From: Phaeobacter sp.
GTDB lineage: Bacteria > Pseudomonadota > Alphaproteobacteria > Rhodobacterales > Rhodobacteraceae
Reading direction: 5' to 3'
DNA length: 36,640 nucleotides
Assembly: GCF_022825805.1 (NCBI RefSeq)
Contig: NZ_JAJDWC010000099.1
Location: 1 to 36,640, forward strand
A program made the translations under genes and the position numbers. This document shows, one piece after another, positions 17,223 through 26,583 of this stretch; the first letter of the stretch is position 1; the number at the start of each line of letters is the position of its first letter. The notes beneath the pieces were generated by a model that saw only the letters and a list, made by a program, of their open reading frames with translations, was not told the DNA's origin and searched no databases.

Positions 17223-17465
17223 ATGAAAGATCTCTCTCTCGCTCTGAATGACGCCCCAGTTGCACGGGACATGGCAGATCACCAGCCTGTCCGCCGCGGT
17301 GCGGATGACTGGGCCGGTGCGGCAAAGCCGCTGCTGGCGATCCTGCTCTATGTGCTGCTCTGGGCGCTTGCGATTGCTGTCTGGGGCCTGCCGGGACTGT
17401 TTCTGCCAGCCGTGGCCAAGACCTTTGCCATGGTGATTGTTCTGGTGTTGATCACCCGCGGCTAG
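17223..17465 (+). CDS. small membrane protein of unknown function
   Basis: An 80-residue protein with a charged, polar N-terminus (residues 1-34) and two closely spaced hydrophobic segments (about 36-53 and 57-76), predicted as a hairpin in the inner membrane. AGGATG lies upstream of the ATG at a reasonable distance. I do not recognise a named family; it resembles short hypothetical membrane proteins conserved in Rhodobacterales. It lies 100 bases before the UbiH-type monooxygenase on the same strand and might share a transcript, but no function follows from that. Confidence 0.65.
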   Translation: MKDLSLALNDAPVARDMADHQPVRRGADDWAGAAKPLLAILLYVLLWALAIAVWGLPGLFLPAVAKTFAMVIVLVLITRG

Positions 17466-17567
17466 GTCGGCAACAGCCGATATCCGGAGGCAAAAGGACG
17501 TTATGTCGCTTGTCATTCCAACCTGCGCAGGCCTATTTCAAAGGGCATGACATGAAAGGCAGGTTTG

Positions 17568-18764
17568 ATGGCTGACAGCTGTGACATTCTGGTTTCTGGC
17601 GGTGGCGTTGCTGGTCTGATGGCAGCCGCCACATTTGGCGCTGCCGGGTTTCATGTGATCTGCGTGGATCCCACCGCGCCGGTCACGGACCGCGAGGATG
17701 CCGCCGCCGATCTGCGCACCACTGCGATCTTGCAACCCGCCCGCAGCCTATTGGAAGAGGCCGGGATCTGGGAACGGCTTGCGCCACATGCCGCAGCGCT
17801 GCGCATCATGCGGATCATCGACGCCGGTGGCGCAGAGCCCGTGGCCCGAGTGACCAAGGATTTCAATTCCGCGGACCTGTCCGATCAACCCTTTGGTTGG
17901 AATTTGCCCAATTGGCTGCTGCGCCGCGAATTGCTGGCCCGGCTGCGCGATCTGCCAAATGTTGAATTTCGCCCTGGCCTAGCCACGACCGGGCTGCTGG
18001 CGCGCACGGATCACGCCTTCGTCTCGCTCAATGATGGCAGCCGAGTTAAGGCCCGATTGGTGGTCGCCTGTGACGGGCGCAACTCCGCCATGCGGGCAGC
18101 TGCGGGCATAAATGTGACCACCCGGCGCTATGGTCAGAAGGCGCTCGCCTTCGCCGTGACCCACACGGTGCCTCATGACAATATTTCGACCGAAATCCAT
18201 CGCTCTGGTGGCCCGTTCACCCTGGTTCCCCTGCCCGATCACGCAGGCCAGCCCTCCTCCGCTGTGGTCTGGATGGAACGCGGCGCCCGCGCACAAGACT
18301 TGCAGGCGATGGATGTGCCAGCCTTCGAGGCGGCGATGAACCGACGCAGCTGCGGTGTGCTGGGCCCCTTGCAGCTGGCCTCCCGTCGCAGCCTCTGGCC
18401 CATCATCAGCCAATCTGCACAACAGCTCAATGGCCCCCGCTTGGCCCTGATGGCCGAGGCCACCCATGTGGTGCCGCCAATTGGCGCGCAGGGGTTGAAC
18501 ATGTCTCTCGGGGATCTGCGCTGCCTGCTGGATCTGGCCCACGCCACGCCGGACCGTTTGGGCGACGCTGACATGCTGAAAGCCTATCATCGTGCCCGCC
18601 ATGGCGACATTCAAATGCGAGTAAAGGGCATTGATCTGCTCAATCGCACCTCAATGCTGGCGCCCCGCCCGCTGCGGGATCTGCGCGCGCTTGGGCTCAA
18701 TGCGTTGTATTCCATGGCACCGGTCAGACGCAATCTGATGCAAATGGGCTTGGGCGTAAAGTAA
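17568..18764 (+). CDS. UbiH/UbiF/COQ6-family FAD-dependent monooxygenase
   Basis: A 398-residue flavoprotein hydroxylase of the ubiquinone-biosynthesis type, which uses FAD, NAD(P)H and oxygen to hydroxylate the quinone ring. The dinucleotide-binding GGGVAGLMAA is at the N-terminus, the ribose-linked CDGRNSAMR about residue 170, and the C-terminal FAD motif ends with PPIGAQGLNMSLGD. The Gly-Asp of that motif, usually GDAAH, reads AEATH here, which may be a lineage variant. ATG 17568 follows a TTG and has AGGCAGG nearby. It could be any of the ring hydroxylases (UbiH, UbiF, UbiI/L), and sequence alone does not decide. An inverted repeat just past the stop may end the transcript. Confidence 0.85.
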   Translation: MADSCDILVSGGGVAGLMAAATFGAAGFHVICVDPTAPVTDREDAAADLRTTAILQPARSLLEEAGIWERLAPHAAALRIMRIIDAGGAEPVARVTKDFNSADLSDQPFGWNLPNWLLRRELLARLRDLPNVEFRPGLATTGLLARTDHAFVSLNDGSRVKARLVVACDGRNSAMRAAAGINVTTRRYGQKALAFAVTHTVPHDNISTEIHRSGGPFTLVPLPDHAGQPSSAVVWMERGARAQDLQAMDVPAFEAAMNRRSCGVLGPLQLASRRSLWPIISQSAQQLNGPRLALMAEATHVVPPIGAQGLNMSLGDLRCLLDLAHATPDRLGDADMLKAYHRARHGDIQMRVKGIDLLNRTSMLAPRPLRDLRALGLNALYSMAPVRRNLMQMGLGVK

Positions 18765-18766
18765 CG

Positions 18767-18823
18767 AAGCGGCCCTTAGGCGGGCCGCTTGCCTTCGGCG
18801 AGAGTATTTGGGGAAAGATGACA
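18767..18823. repeat. hairpin with a Rhodobacterales-type intergenic motif
   Basis: AAGCGGCCC (18767-18775) pairs perfectly with GGGCCGCTT (18782-18790) around a 6-base loop, directly after the monooxygenase stop. It lacks a T-run. The following GGCGAGAGTATTTGGGGAA resembles a motif that recurs downstream of genes in Rhodobacterales as I recall it; this cannot be confirmed from one copy. It may be a dispersed repeat and transcript-end element. Confidence 0.5.
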
Positions 18824-18839
18824 GCCCCGTTGCCACCAA

Positions 18840-18881
18840 GATCTGTTGCGCCCAGACCGCGATCTGTTGCGCCCGGACAGG
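18840..18881. repeat. 21-bp two-copy tandem duplication
   Basis: Two adjacent 21-base units, each starting GATCTGTTGCGCCC, at 18840-18860 and 18861-18881, with a few mismatches near their ends. It lies between the monooxygenase terminator region and the end of the minus-strand Lrp gene. Confidence 0.8.
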
Positions 18882-18883
18882 CC

Positions 18884-19342
18884 CTAGCCGAGCGGGCCCA
18901 ACCTGCGCTCTTCGCTGAGCAACACGTTGGCATCCACATTGCCAACGCCCGGCAACGTCATGATGCGCCGCCGCAGCACCCGTTCAAAATCGGCAATGTC
19001 CCGGGCCGTGACCCGCAGCCGGTAGTCATACATGCCCAAGACGTGCTCCACCGTCTGCACCTCCGGGATCGCAGTGACCGCGCGTTCGAAGTCTTCCAGG
19101 CTCACGCGGCCCTTGGTGGCGAGTTTGATGCCCAGAAACACCGTCACGCCAAACCCCAGTTTCCCAGCATCCAGGTCCAGCTTGCGCCCACGAATGATCC
19201 CTGCGTCCTGCAGCCGCCGGATCCGCCGCCAGGTGGCAGGCTGGCTGAGCCCCAGCGCGCGCCCCAAAGCGCCCGCCGTTTGGGTGGCATCAGTCGCCAA
19301 AGCGCGCAGCAATGCGTGATCGATGTCGTCCAGCGTCATCAT
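18884..19342 (-). CDS. Lrp/AsnC family transcriptional regulator (second of a pair)
   Basis: A 152-residue regulator: N-terminal AsnC-type winged helix (about 1-60, DIDHALLRAL, LGLSQPATWRRIRRLQDAGII) and a RAM ligand-binding domain (about 65-150, with VEHVLGMYDYRLRVTARD and VGNVDANVLL). The start is the first of two ATG codons, overlapping the stop of the upstream paralogue (ATGATGA), so the two are cotranslated and might form a heteromer. Proteins of this kind respond to amino acids such as leucine. The pair reads away from ilvC, making ilvC or an amino acid transporter a likely target. Heme d1 biosynthesis proteins (NirD/L/G/H) also look Lrp-like and occur in pairs, but no heme d1 genes are near. 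Confidence 0.9.
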   Translation of the reverse strand: MMTLDDIDHALLRALATDATQTAGALGRALGLSQPATWRRIRRLQDAGIIRGRKLDLDAGKLGFGVTVFLGIKLATKGRVSLEDFERAVTAIPEVQTVEHVLGMYDYRLRVTARDIADFERVLRRRIMTLPGVGNVDANVLLSEERRLGPLG

Positions 19343-19794
19343 ATCGGCAGCGCCTCGTCTGATTTGATGCGCGCCACATGCATCAGCGCCTCGATATCGG
19401 TGATATGTGGCAGGGTCAGGATCTGCACCCGGTAGATTTCCTGATAATGCGCCATATCTCGGGCGATCACCGACAGGCGCACGTCCACCTGTCCCAGGAA
19501 GGTCTGGATCTCCAGCACTTCGGGGATTTGCCGCGCGGCCGGGATAAACTCATCAAAGGCGCGCGGATTGGTCTTGTCCAACGTGATGCGCAACGAAACC
19601 TCGACCTCATAGCCCAGCCTGCGCCAATCGATCAGCGCCCGCTGGCCCAGAAGCACGCCGCTCTCTCGCAGCTTCTCAAGCCGCCGCGACAGACGCGAGG
19701 CCGTCAGTCCCAGCCGGTCGCCAAGATCCGGCAGCGATTGGTCTGGCTCCGCCTGCAAGTGGCGCAATATGCGTCGGTCGAGATCATCAAGCAT
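19339..19794 (-). CDS. Lrp/AsnC family transcriptional regulator (first of a pair)
   Basis: A 151-residue paralogue of the gene that follows it, with the same layout: HTH LGDRLGLTASRLSRRLEKLRESGVL (about 24-48) and an AsnC/RAM domain (about 70-145, QTFLGQVDVRLSVIARD, ITDIEALMHV). It starts at ATG 19794, divergent from ilvC with 131 bases between them. A CGCATAA/TTATGCG inverted repeat lies in that gap. Given that Lrp-type regulators commonly control branched-chain amino acid genes, control of ilvC and of itself is plausible. The ligand is not predictable. Confidence 0.92.
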   Translation of the reverse strand: MLDDLDRRILRHLQAEPDQSLPDLGDRLGLTASRLSRRLEKLRESGVLLGQRALIDWRRLGYEVEVSLRITLDKTNPRAFDEFIPAARQIPEVLEIQTFLGQVDVRLSVIARDMAHYQEIYRVQILTLPHITDIEALMHVARIKSDEALPI

Positions 19795-19831
19795 GAAATG
19801 GTCGATATCATGTTATTTGGCGAATACCTAT

Positions 19832-19855
19832 CGCATAATTTTACATCTTTATGCG
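19832..19855. promoter_or_regulatory. inverted repeat, candidate Lrp operator
   Basis: CGCATAA (19832-19838) and TTATGCG (19849-19855) form a perfect 7-bp inverted repeat around ten A/T-rich bases, in the middle of the divergent Lrp/ilvC promoter region. Size, symmetry and A/T-rich centre fit an Lrp/AsnC site. Confidence 0.5.
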
Positions 19856-19907
19856 CAAAAGCCTCTCTCATTTGTGGATAAACAACCTATGCTGACGGCA
19901 ACTCTGA

Positions 19908-20948
<1,041 letters not shown>

Positions 20949-20990
20949 GGCGCCTGCTTTGGCTGGGTGACCCACCCTTATTTCTCTGCG

Positions 20991-21019
20991 GGGGCGTTCC
21001 ATGCGTGGGACGCCCCTTT
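20991..21019 (+). terminator. terminator of ilvC
   Basis: GGGGCGTTCC (20991-21000) pairs with GGGACGCCCC (21007-21016), one G-T pair, six-base loop, followed by TTT. Located 43 bases past the ilvC stop. The short T-run makes it moderate. Confidence 0.7.
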
Positions 21020-21080
21020 CCGTCTGGGCCATCGAAATGGCCGAATATTCCCATCAAATTCCTTTTCGAAAGACAGCCCC

Positions 21081-21995
21081 ATGACAGCATCCCCAGGCGC
21101 GGCCAATTGGATCAAACTGCTGACCCTCGGTGTGATCTGGGGTGCGTCGTTCATGGCGGTCACAGTCGCCTTGGAGGGTTTTGCCCCCATGACGATCGCA
21201 GCCCTGCGGATCTCCAGCGCCGCACTCTGCCTGCTGGCACTGGTCTATGCCATGGGGATTGGCCTGCCCTCGATCCGGGATCGACAGGGCCGCATCATCT
21301 GGGCCTGCGCCGCGGGGATGGGGTTTTTCACCAATGCGCTGCCCTTTTCGCTGCTCAGCTGGGGCCAAACCTATGTGGCCAGCGGCTTTGCCGGGGTGTG
21401 CATGGCGGTGGTGCCGCTGTTCGTATTGCCACTCGCGCATATTCTGGTGCCTGGCGACCGGATGACCCTGCGCCGCACGCTCAGTTTTCTCATCGGCTTT
21501 GCCGGCGTAGTCGTCCTGATCGGACTGGAGGCCTTCCGCTCAGCCGGGAGTGATTTTGAATCGCTCGCACGACTGGCCTGCCTGGGCGCATCTTTGTGCT
21601 ATGCCATCGGCTCCATTCTCACTCGGCTTTGTCCCCAGGTGAACCTGCTGTCGCTCTCTGCCGCGGCGCTGTGCTGCGGCGCGGTGATGATTGTACCAAC
21701 GGCACTTTGGCGAGAGGGGGTGCCGCAGGCCTGGCCCAGCTCTGATGCGATCTTGGCCGTCGCTTATCTGGGCCTGATGCCCACCGCATTGGCGCAGGTG
21801 CTGCTGGTTCAGGTCGCCCGCAGCGCAGGCCCGGCATTCCTGTCGACCGTCAACTATCAGGTGCCGGTGTGGTCCGTCTTCTTCGGCGCGCTGATCCTTG
21901 ATGAAACCTTGCCGCCGCAGCTTTTTGCAGCACTGGCCCTGATCCTGGGAGGGCTGCTGCTGAGCCGGGCCCCGGCCCATCGCCAGCGCCCCTGA
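21081..21995 (+). CDS. EamA/DMT-family transporter (first of a tandem pair)
   Basis: A 304-residue inner-membrane protein with ten predicted helices in two EamA repeats, starting LGVIWGASFMAVTVALEG and closing with NYQVPVWSVFFGALILDETL. The family exports or imports metabolites such as amino acids, and no substrate is visible. ATG 21081 follows a weak GAAAGA. It is a clear paralogue of the next gene: both have the LPFSLLSWGQ or VPFMLINWGQ segment, MTLRR, and NYQVPVW. It comes after ilvC but behind a terminator. Branched-chain amino acid export would be an attractive guess, unsupported otherwise. Confidence 0.9.
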   Translation: MTASPGAANWIKLLTLGVIWGASFMAVTVALEGFAPMTIAALRISSAALCLLALVYAMGIGLPSIRDRQGRIIWACAAGMGFFTNALPFSLLSWGQTYVASGFAGVCMAVVPLFVLPLAHILVPGDRMTLRRTLSFLIGFAGVVVLIGLEAFRSAGSDFESLARLACLGASLCYAIGSILTRLCPQVNLLSLSAAALCCGAVMIVPTALWREGVPQAWPSSDAILAVAYLGLMPTALAQVLLVQVARSAGPAFLSTVNYQVPVWSVFFGALILDETLPPQLFAALALILGGLLLSRAPAHRQRP

Positions 21996-22039
21996 TCCCA
22001 ACGATAGCGCGCGCCAAAGCCAGCAACAGGACACCACAG

Positions 22040-22975
22040 ATGCCTGACAAGACAAAGCCCGATCAGACACTGCCAGACAACATGGGCAAATACTGGTTGA
22101 TGATCGCCATCCTCGGGTTTGTCTGGGGCGGCACGTTTTTGTTGATCAAGATTGCTCTGGTCGGGATCACCCCCTTCTGGTTGGCCGCAGGTCGGATCGG
22201 TTTTGCTGCGTTGTTGTTGTCAGCGGTATGGGGCTGGCGTGGCTTTCGTCTGTTTCAGGGGGCCGCCAGCTGGGGCCCCCTGCTGCTGATTGGCGTATTC
22301 AGCACTGCTGTCCCCTTCATGTTGATCAATTGGGGGCAACAGCATGTATCCTCGGGCTTTACAGGGATCAGCATGGCGGCGATCCCCCTGATGGTGCTGC
22401 CGCTTGCCCATATGTTTGTTCCGGGCGAACAGATGACATTGCGCCGTCTGATCGGCTTTTCCATCGGGTTTGCAGGCGTGGCGCTCCTGATCGGCGGCAC
22501 CGCCTTCAGCAGCAGTGGTGCAGCACTCGAAGGCTACGGGCGGGCTGCCTGTCTTAGCGCGGCGGCCTGCTATGCGGTCTGCTCCATCCTCACCCGCCGC
22601 CTGCCTGCGGTGGATCCGGTTGGGCTTGCAGCGGTGGTCTTGATCATCGGCAGCCTGGTGATTGTCCCGGTCGCATGGATGACAGAGGGACCGCCACCGC
22701 GCCTGGACACAGACATCTTGTTGCTGACGGCGTTTCTGGGTCTGGTGCCAACCGCCGCCGCCAATCTGCTGCGGGTGATCGTTGTGCGCGAGGCAGGTCC
22801 GACCTTCATGACGCTCACCAATTATCAGGTGCCCGTCTGGGCGGTTGTCCTGGGTGCGATCTTCCTTGGCGAGGAGCTGCCGCCAAGCATGTTGCTGGCA
22901 ATGACGCTGATCCTGGGCGGCCTCGGGCTGAGCCAGCTGGGCGCCCTTCGGCGGTTGTTTGCCTCGCGCCCCTGA
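22040..22975 (+). CDS. EamA/DMT-family transporter (second of a tandem pair)
   Basis: A 311-residue ten-helix EamA transporter, paralogous to its upstream neighbour and 44 bases downstream, so probably cotranscribed. Recognisable stretches are GFVWGGTFLLIKIAL, NWGQQHVSSGFTG, PLAHMFVPGEQMTLRR and NYQVPVWAVVLGAIFLGEEL. An AGGA site precedes the ATG. The two transporters may act as separate carriers with different substrates or as a heterodimer, as for some small DMT proteins; the latter is less usual for ten-helix forms. It converges on glmM. Confidence 0.9.
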   Translation: MPDKTKPDQTLPDNMGKYWLMIAILGFVWGGTFLLIKIALVGITPFWLAAGRIGFAALLLSAVWGWRGFRLFQGAASWGPLLLIGVFSTAVPFMLINWGQQHVSSGFTGISMAAIPLMVLPLAHMFVPGEQMTLRRLIGFSIGFAGVALLIGGTAFSSSGAALEGYGRAACLSAAACYAVCSILTRRLPAVDPVGLAAVVLIIGSLVIVPVAWMTEGPPPRLDTDILLLTAFLGLVPTAAANLLRVIVVREAGPTFMTLTNYQVPVWAVVLGAIFLGEELPPSMLLAMTLILGGLGLSQLGALRRLFASRP

Positions 22976-22994
22976 GACATCCGATGCGATCCCA

Positions 22995-23034
22995 CAAATA
23001 AAAACCCCGCCTGCGACACATCCGGCAGACGGGG
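22995..23034 (-). terminator. terminator of glmM
   Basis: CCCCGCCTGC (23005-23014) and GCAGACGGGG (23025-23034) form a ten-pair stem. On the minus strand one pair is G-T, and a TTTTTATTTG tract follows, so it is oriented to stop glmM transcription 26 bases past its stop. Confidence 0.88.
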
Positions 23035-23059
23035 CAATCGCATAAAGCGGCTTTTCAGG

Positions 23060-24406
23060 TTATTCCGAAACAGCCGCTTCGACAGCCGCGACAACAGCAT
23101 CGACAGTGGCCGCCAACAAGGCGCTGTCTTCGCTTTCGGCCATAACCCGCACCAAGGGCTCTGTACCCGATTTGCGGATCAACAAGCGCCCATTGCCGTC
23201 CAGCGCCTTTTCCGCCGCCGCAATCGCACTTTGGACGCGGTCGGTCTCCAACGGGGTTTGACCCGCTGCAAAGCGAACATTCTTCAGCAGCTGCGGCACA
23301 GGCGTGAACTGACGCGCCAGGGCGGAAGCGGTTTTGCCGGATCGCACCATTTCCGCCAGGAAATGCAGACCGGCCATCAGTCCGTCGCCAGTGGTGGCAT
23401 AATCCGTCATCACGATGTGGCCGGATTGTTCACCGCCGAGGTTGAACCCACCCTCGCGCATACGCTCCACCACATAGCGGTCACCAACAGCTGTGCGTTC
23501 CAGATCAATGCCCTGATCCTGCAGGTGGCGCTCCAGGCCAAGGTTGGACATCACCGTCGCAACCAACGCACCACCAGCCAACAGCCCGTCAGCATTCCAG
23601 CGGCTGGCCAGCAATGCCATCAGTTGATCGCCATCGGCCACCTGCCCGGTCTCGTCAATCAGGATGACCCGGTCGGCGTCGCCATCCAGGCAGATCCCGA
23701 CATGGGCGCCATGCGCCACCACGGTTTCAGCAGCGACAGCAGGCTGCGTTGAGCCGCAGTCACGGTTGATGTTCAATCCGTCAGGCGACACGCCAATCGG
23801 GATCACATCCGCGCCCAACTCCCACAGGATTTCTGGTGCCGCCCGGTGCGCCGCGCCATTGGCGCAATCAATCACCACCTTCAGCCCATCCAGCCGGATA
23901 TCGCGCGGCAGGGAGCTTTTGACCCGCTCGCCATAGCGGAACCGCGCATCGTCAATCCGCTTGGCGCGGCCAATATTCTGCGCCTGCGCAGGCTCCACAC
24001 CGGCCTCGATCAGGCCCTCCAACTCAAGCTCGACTGTGTCGGACAGTTTGAACCCGTCAGAGCCGAAAAACTTGATCCCATTGTCGGCTGCAGGATTGTG
24101 GCTGGCCGAGATCATCACCCCCAAATCAGCCCGCATCGACCGCGTCATCAGGCCCACCGCAGGCGTTGGCACAGGGCCCAACAATAGGACGTTCATCCCT
24201 GTTGAGGTCAGGCCCGCCGTCAGCGCGCTTTCGAACATGTAGCCGGACAGCCGGGTGTCCTTGCCAATCACAACCCGATGCACGCCAGAGGCATCGCGAC
24301 GGAAATAGCGCCCCACAGCGGCACCGATCCGCAACGCCAGATCGGCAGTCATCGGATAGGTATTGGCGGTCCCGCGGACCCCGTCGGTCCCAAAGAGTTT
24401 GCGCAT
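23060..24406 (-). CDS. glmM: phosphoglucosamine mutase
   Basis: A 448-residue mutase that interconverts glucosamine-6-phosphate and glucosamine-1-phosphate for UDP-GlcNAc, hence peptidoglycan and lipopolysaccharide. The start FGTDGVRG, the phosphoserine loop ISASHNP with Ser102, the metal-binding DGDADR (about 243), the substrate GGEQSGH and the phosphate-binding [12 protein letters not shown] are all intact. It is the last gene of folB-folP-glmM on the minus strand. Its ribosome site AAAGGG is present twice, because a 13-bp unit is duplicated directly before the start codon. A good terminator follows. Confidence 0.98.
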   Translation of the reverse strand: MRKLFGTDGVRGTANTYPMTADLALRIGAAVGRYFRRDASGVHRVVIGKDTRLSGYMFESALTAGLTSTGMNVLLLGPVPTPAVGLMTRSMRADLGVMISASHNPAADNGIKFFGSDGFKLSDTVELELEGLIEAGVEPAQAQNIGRAKRIDDARFRYGERVKSSLPRDIRLDGLKVVIDCANGAAHRAAPEILWELGADVIPIGVSPDGLNINRDCGSTQPAVAAETVVAHGAHVGICLDGDADRVILIDETGQVADGDQLMALLASRWNADGLLAGGALVATVMSNLGLERHLQDQGIDLERTAVGDRYVVERMREGGFNLGGEQSGHIVMTDYATTGDGLMAGLHFLAEMVRSGKTASALARQFTPVPQLLKNVRFAAGQTPLETDRVQSAIAAAEKALDGNGRLLIRKSGTEPLVRVMAESEDSALLAATVDAVVAAVEAAVSE

Positions 24407-24431
24407 GTCGGCCCTTTCAGTCGGCCCTTTT
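24407..24431 (-). repeat. duplicated 13-bp unit containing the glmM ribosome site
   Basis: Adjacent near-identical units at 24407-24419 and 24420-24431. Read on the minus strand, each holds AAAGGGCCGAC, so the Shine-Dalgarno-like AAAGGG occurs once at the correct distance from the glmM ATG and again 13 bases further upstream. Only the proximal copy is suitably spaced for initiation. Confidence 0.75.
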
Positions 24432-24522
24432 GATAGGGTCTTGTTAATGGGGTCTTGTCATTTGATCGTCATCAGCGACGAAGCCTGTCGGGTATAGCCT
24501 GGAGCGTCTGCTGGCTGCGCTG

Positions 24523-25518
24523 CTACCGCACCGCCTGCCACAAACGCACCGCTTGCGCCGTCTCGGCCACATCGTGCACCCGTAGGAATTGCACGCCTTG
24601 GGCGAGCGCTGCAAGCCCAACAGCAATTGATCCCGGCGCGCGGGCAGCGGCATTTGGCTCATGGCCCAGCTTGCCGATGAACCCTTTGCGCGACACCCCC
24701 AAAAGCAGCGGGCATCCCAAAGCATGAAACAGGCTGAGATTGCGCAGAAGGATCAGATTATGCTCCAGCGTCTTGCCAAACCCGATGCCCGGATCAATGA
24801 CAATCTGTTCGCGCACCACGCCAATCGCCTCTAGCCGGTCGATCTGATTGGACAGGAAGTCATACACATCCAGCAGCACATTGTCGTAGTGCGGATTGTC
24901 CTGCATCGTCGCGGGATCGCCCTGGGCATGCATAATGCACGCAGGCACCCCGGCCTGTGCCGTCAACGGCGCCAGCGCGTTGTCAAAGGTGAACCCAGAA
25001 ACATCATTGGTCAGGCTAGCACCCGCCTCCAGCGCCTCGGCCAGAACCACCGCTTTGCGCGTATCAATGGAAATAGGCACCTCAGATTTGGCACGGATTG
25101 CGGCAATCACCGGCGCGGTTCTGCGGATCTCTTCCTCTTCGGGCACCAGTGCAGCGCCCGGTCGGGTCGATTCCCCACCCACATCAATGATGGAGGCGCC
25201 ATCCGCAACCATCTGCAGGGCAGCAGCACAGGCAACAGCCGCGTCACTATGCTGGCCCCCGTCCGAAAAACTGTCCGGGGTGACATTCAGGATGCCCATG
25301 ATCTGCGGCTGGGTCATATCCAGACCGGCGATGGTGGCGCGGCGTGCCGTCAGCCGGTGGCGCACCTCTTCAGGCAGCAACCCCGCAGGAATGATCCGGG
25401 GCGGTGCCGCACGATCCAGCACTTCGACCTCCGTAAACCAAAGCGCACCGCTGATCAGCGAAAAAGCACCCTCGGGGCGATTGTCCCCATGTTGAACCAG
25501 CGGTCGGTAGTAACTCAC
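24523..25518 (-). CDS. folP: dihydropteroate synthase
   Basis: A 331-residue enzyme that joins p-aminobenzoate to dihydropterin pyrophosphate, the sulfonamide target. The two signatures are IMGILNVTPDSFSDGG (73-88) and GASIIDVGGESTRPGA (about 112-127). Later motifs ISIDTRK, NDVSGF and the C-terminal LLGVSRKGFIG are present. An N-terminal extension of about 65 residues precedes the core barrel, of a kind seen in Rhodobacterales. The start is GTG at 25518, overlapping the folB stop as GTGA, so translation is probably coupled. It is followed by glmM after 116 bases, a neighbourhood common in proteobacteria. Confidence 0.95.
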   Translation of the reverse strand: MSYYRPLVQHGDNRPEGAFSLISGALWFTEVEVLDRAAPPRIIPAGLLPEEVRHRLTARRATIAGLDMTQPQIMGILNVTPDSFSDGGQHSDAAVACAAALQMVADGASIIDVGGESTRPGAALVPEEEEIRRTAPVIAAIRAKSEVPISIDTRKAVVLAEALEAGASLTNDVSGFTFDNALAPLTAQAGVPACIMHAQGDPATMQDNPHYDNVLLDVYDFLSNQIDRLEAIGVVREQIVIDPGIGFGKTLEHNLILLRNLSLFHALGCPLLLGVSRKGFIGKLGHEPNAAARAPGSIAVGLAALAQGVQFLRVHDVAETAQAVRLWQAVR

Positions 25519-26435
25519 AGTTGTGTCTGCTCCACGGTAACGGCGCGCAGCGGCACCTCCGGCTTGTCCGGCAGCTCCGCACCAATGACAACCATTTCAC
25601 CGGCCTCAAAGGTCGCGGCGAACCATGCGGCCAATGCCACCGAATCCGATGGCGCCGCCGAAGGGCCATCCACCGCATCCAAAACGATTTTCGATGGCGC
25701 CCAGACGCAAATCTGCCCGTTTTTCATGGCCCAGTCCAGCTCTGTACGCGTGGCCACGACAACGCAGCGATCATCCTTGGCAGCCAGCCGCCAGGCGTTC
25801 TGTTCGATCGCCAGCAAATCAATGCGGCGCTGGGTCCATTTATGGCCGGTTTGCGGCGTCGCCAGCTCATGCGCCCCCACGCAGAGGATCAGCGGCCTCT
25901 GGCGGCATTCCATCTGATCGATCCACGCGGTGAGGTTGTCACTGTCGATGGCGGCATTGGACAGATACATCAACCGCGGATGTGGCCGTTCCTCATTGTC
26001 CATCTCGCTGGACACCTGATCACGGGCGCGAACGATCTCCACGCCCAGTGCGCCTGGACCGCGATCCAGCTTTTCGATCCGCACAAAAGCACGCACCGCT
26101 TGGGGCTCCAGCAGAATGCGCTCTGCGATCCGCTCGGCCAGTGTTTCCAGCAGATTGAGCCGCTCTTCCGACAGCTCATGTGCAATGGCTTCAGTCACCC
26201 GGTCATAGGACAGGATCCGGTCCACGTCGTCGTCCAGATCGGCAGGCAACGGCGTGACCTCAACAACAACGTTGAAACAGATCCGCTGTGTGGTGCCGCG
26301 CTCTGCCTGAAACGCACCAATCTCAACTTCGACCAGATGGTCGCGCAGGGAAATCCGATCCAGCGGTCCACGGGGCGCTGTGGCTTCCGACCGCTCGGAC
26401 GGGTGCGCAAAGGCAAGATGGATTTCTGACGGCAT
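25515..26435 (-). CDS. folB: dihydroneopterin aldolase with C-terminal extension
   Basis: A 306-residue protein whose first half (about 25-143) is the FolB domain that cleaves dihydroneopterin to hydroxymethyl-dihydropterin and glycolaldehyde. Glu97 (LLETLAERI) and Lys122 (RIEKLDRGPGA) match the active-site pair of the family. Normal FolB is about 120 residues. The remaining 160 residues (from about 146) form a separate domain with ERPHPRLMYLSNAAI and LATPQTGHKWTQRR that I do not recognise. The gene immediately precedes folP with overlapping stop and start, so both act in tetrahydrofolate synthesis. The second domain may bind a pterin or be a scaffold; that is a guess. Confidence 0.88.
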   Translation of the reverse strand: MPSEIHLAFAHPSERSEATAPRGPLDRISLRDHLVEVEIGAFQAERGTTQRICFNVVVEVTPLPADLDDDVDRILSYDRVTEAIAHELSEERLNLLETLAERIAERILLEPQAVRAFVRIEKLDRGPGALGVEIVRARDQVSSEMDNEERPHPRLMYLSNAAIDSDNLTAWIDQMECRQRPLILCVGAHELATPQTGHKWTQRRIDLLAIEQNAWRLAAKDDRCVVVATRTELDWAMKNGQICVWAPSKIVLDAVDGPSAAPSDSVALAAWFAATFEAGEMVVIGAELPDKPEVPLRAVTVEQTQL

Positions 26436-26583
26436 GGCAATCGGGCCCCTGACCTGGCTGTTTCGCTGTGATGGTCCAGCATATGCTTTGACATGCCGGT
26501 TAACAGGCTTCCAAGCGCCATGCCAGTGGCCGAAAGCGGCGCAGACGCAGTTTCCTGTCGCGCCCGCGCCAGCAATACAAGCC

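Noticed and set aside
18884..19794. Siroheme decarboxylase (NirD/L/G/H or AhbA/B) identity for the Lrp-like pair
   Set aside because: No heme d1 genes nearby and ordinary Lrp domain motifs; the ilvC context favours regulators.
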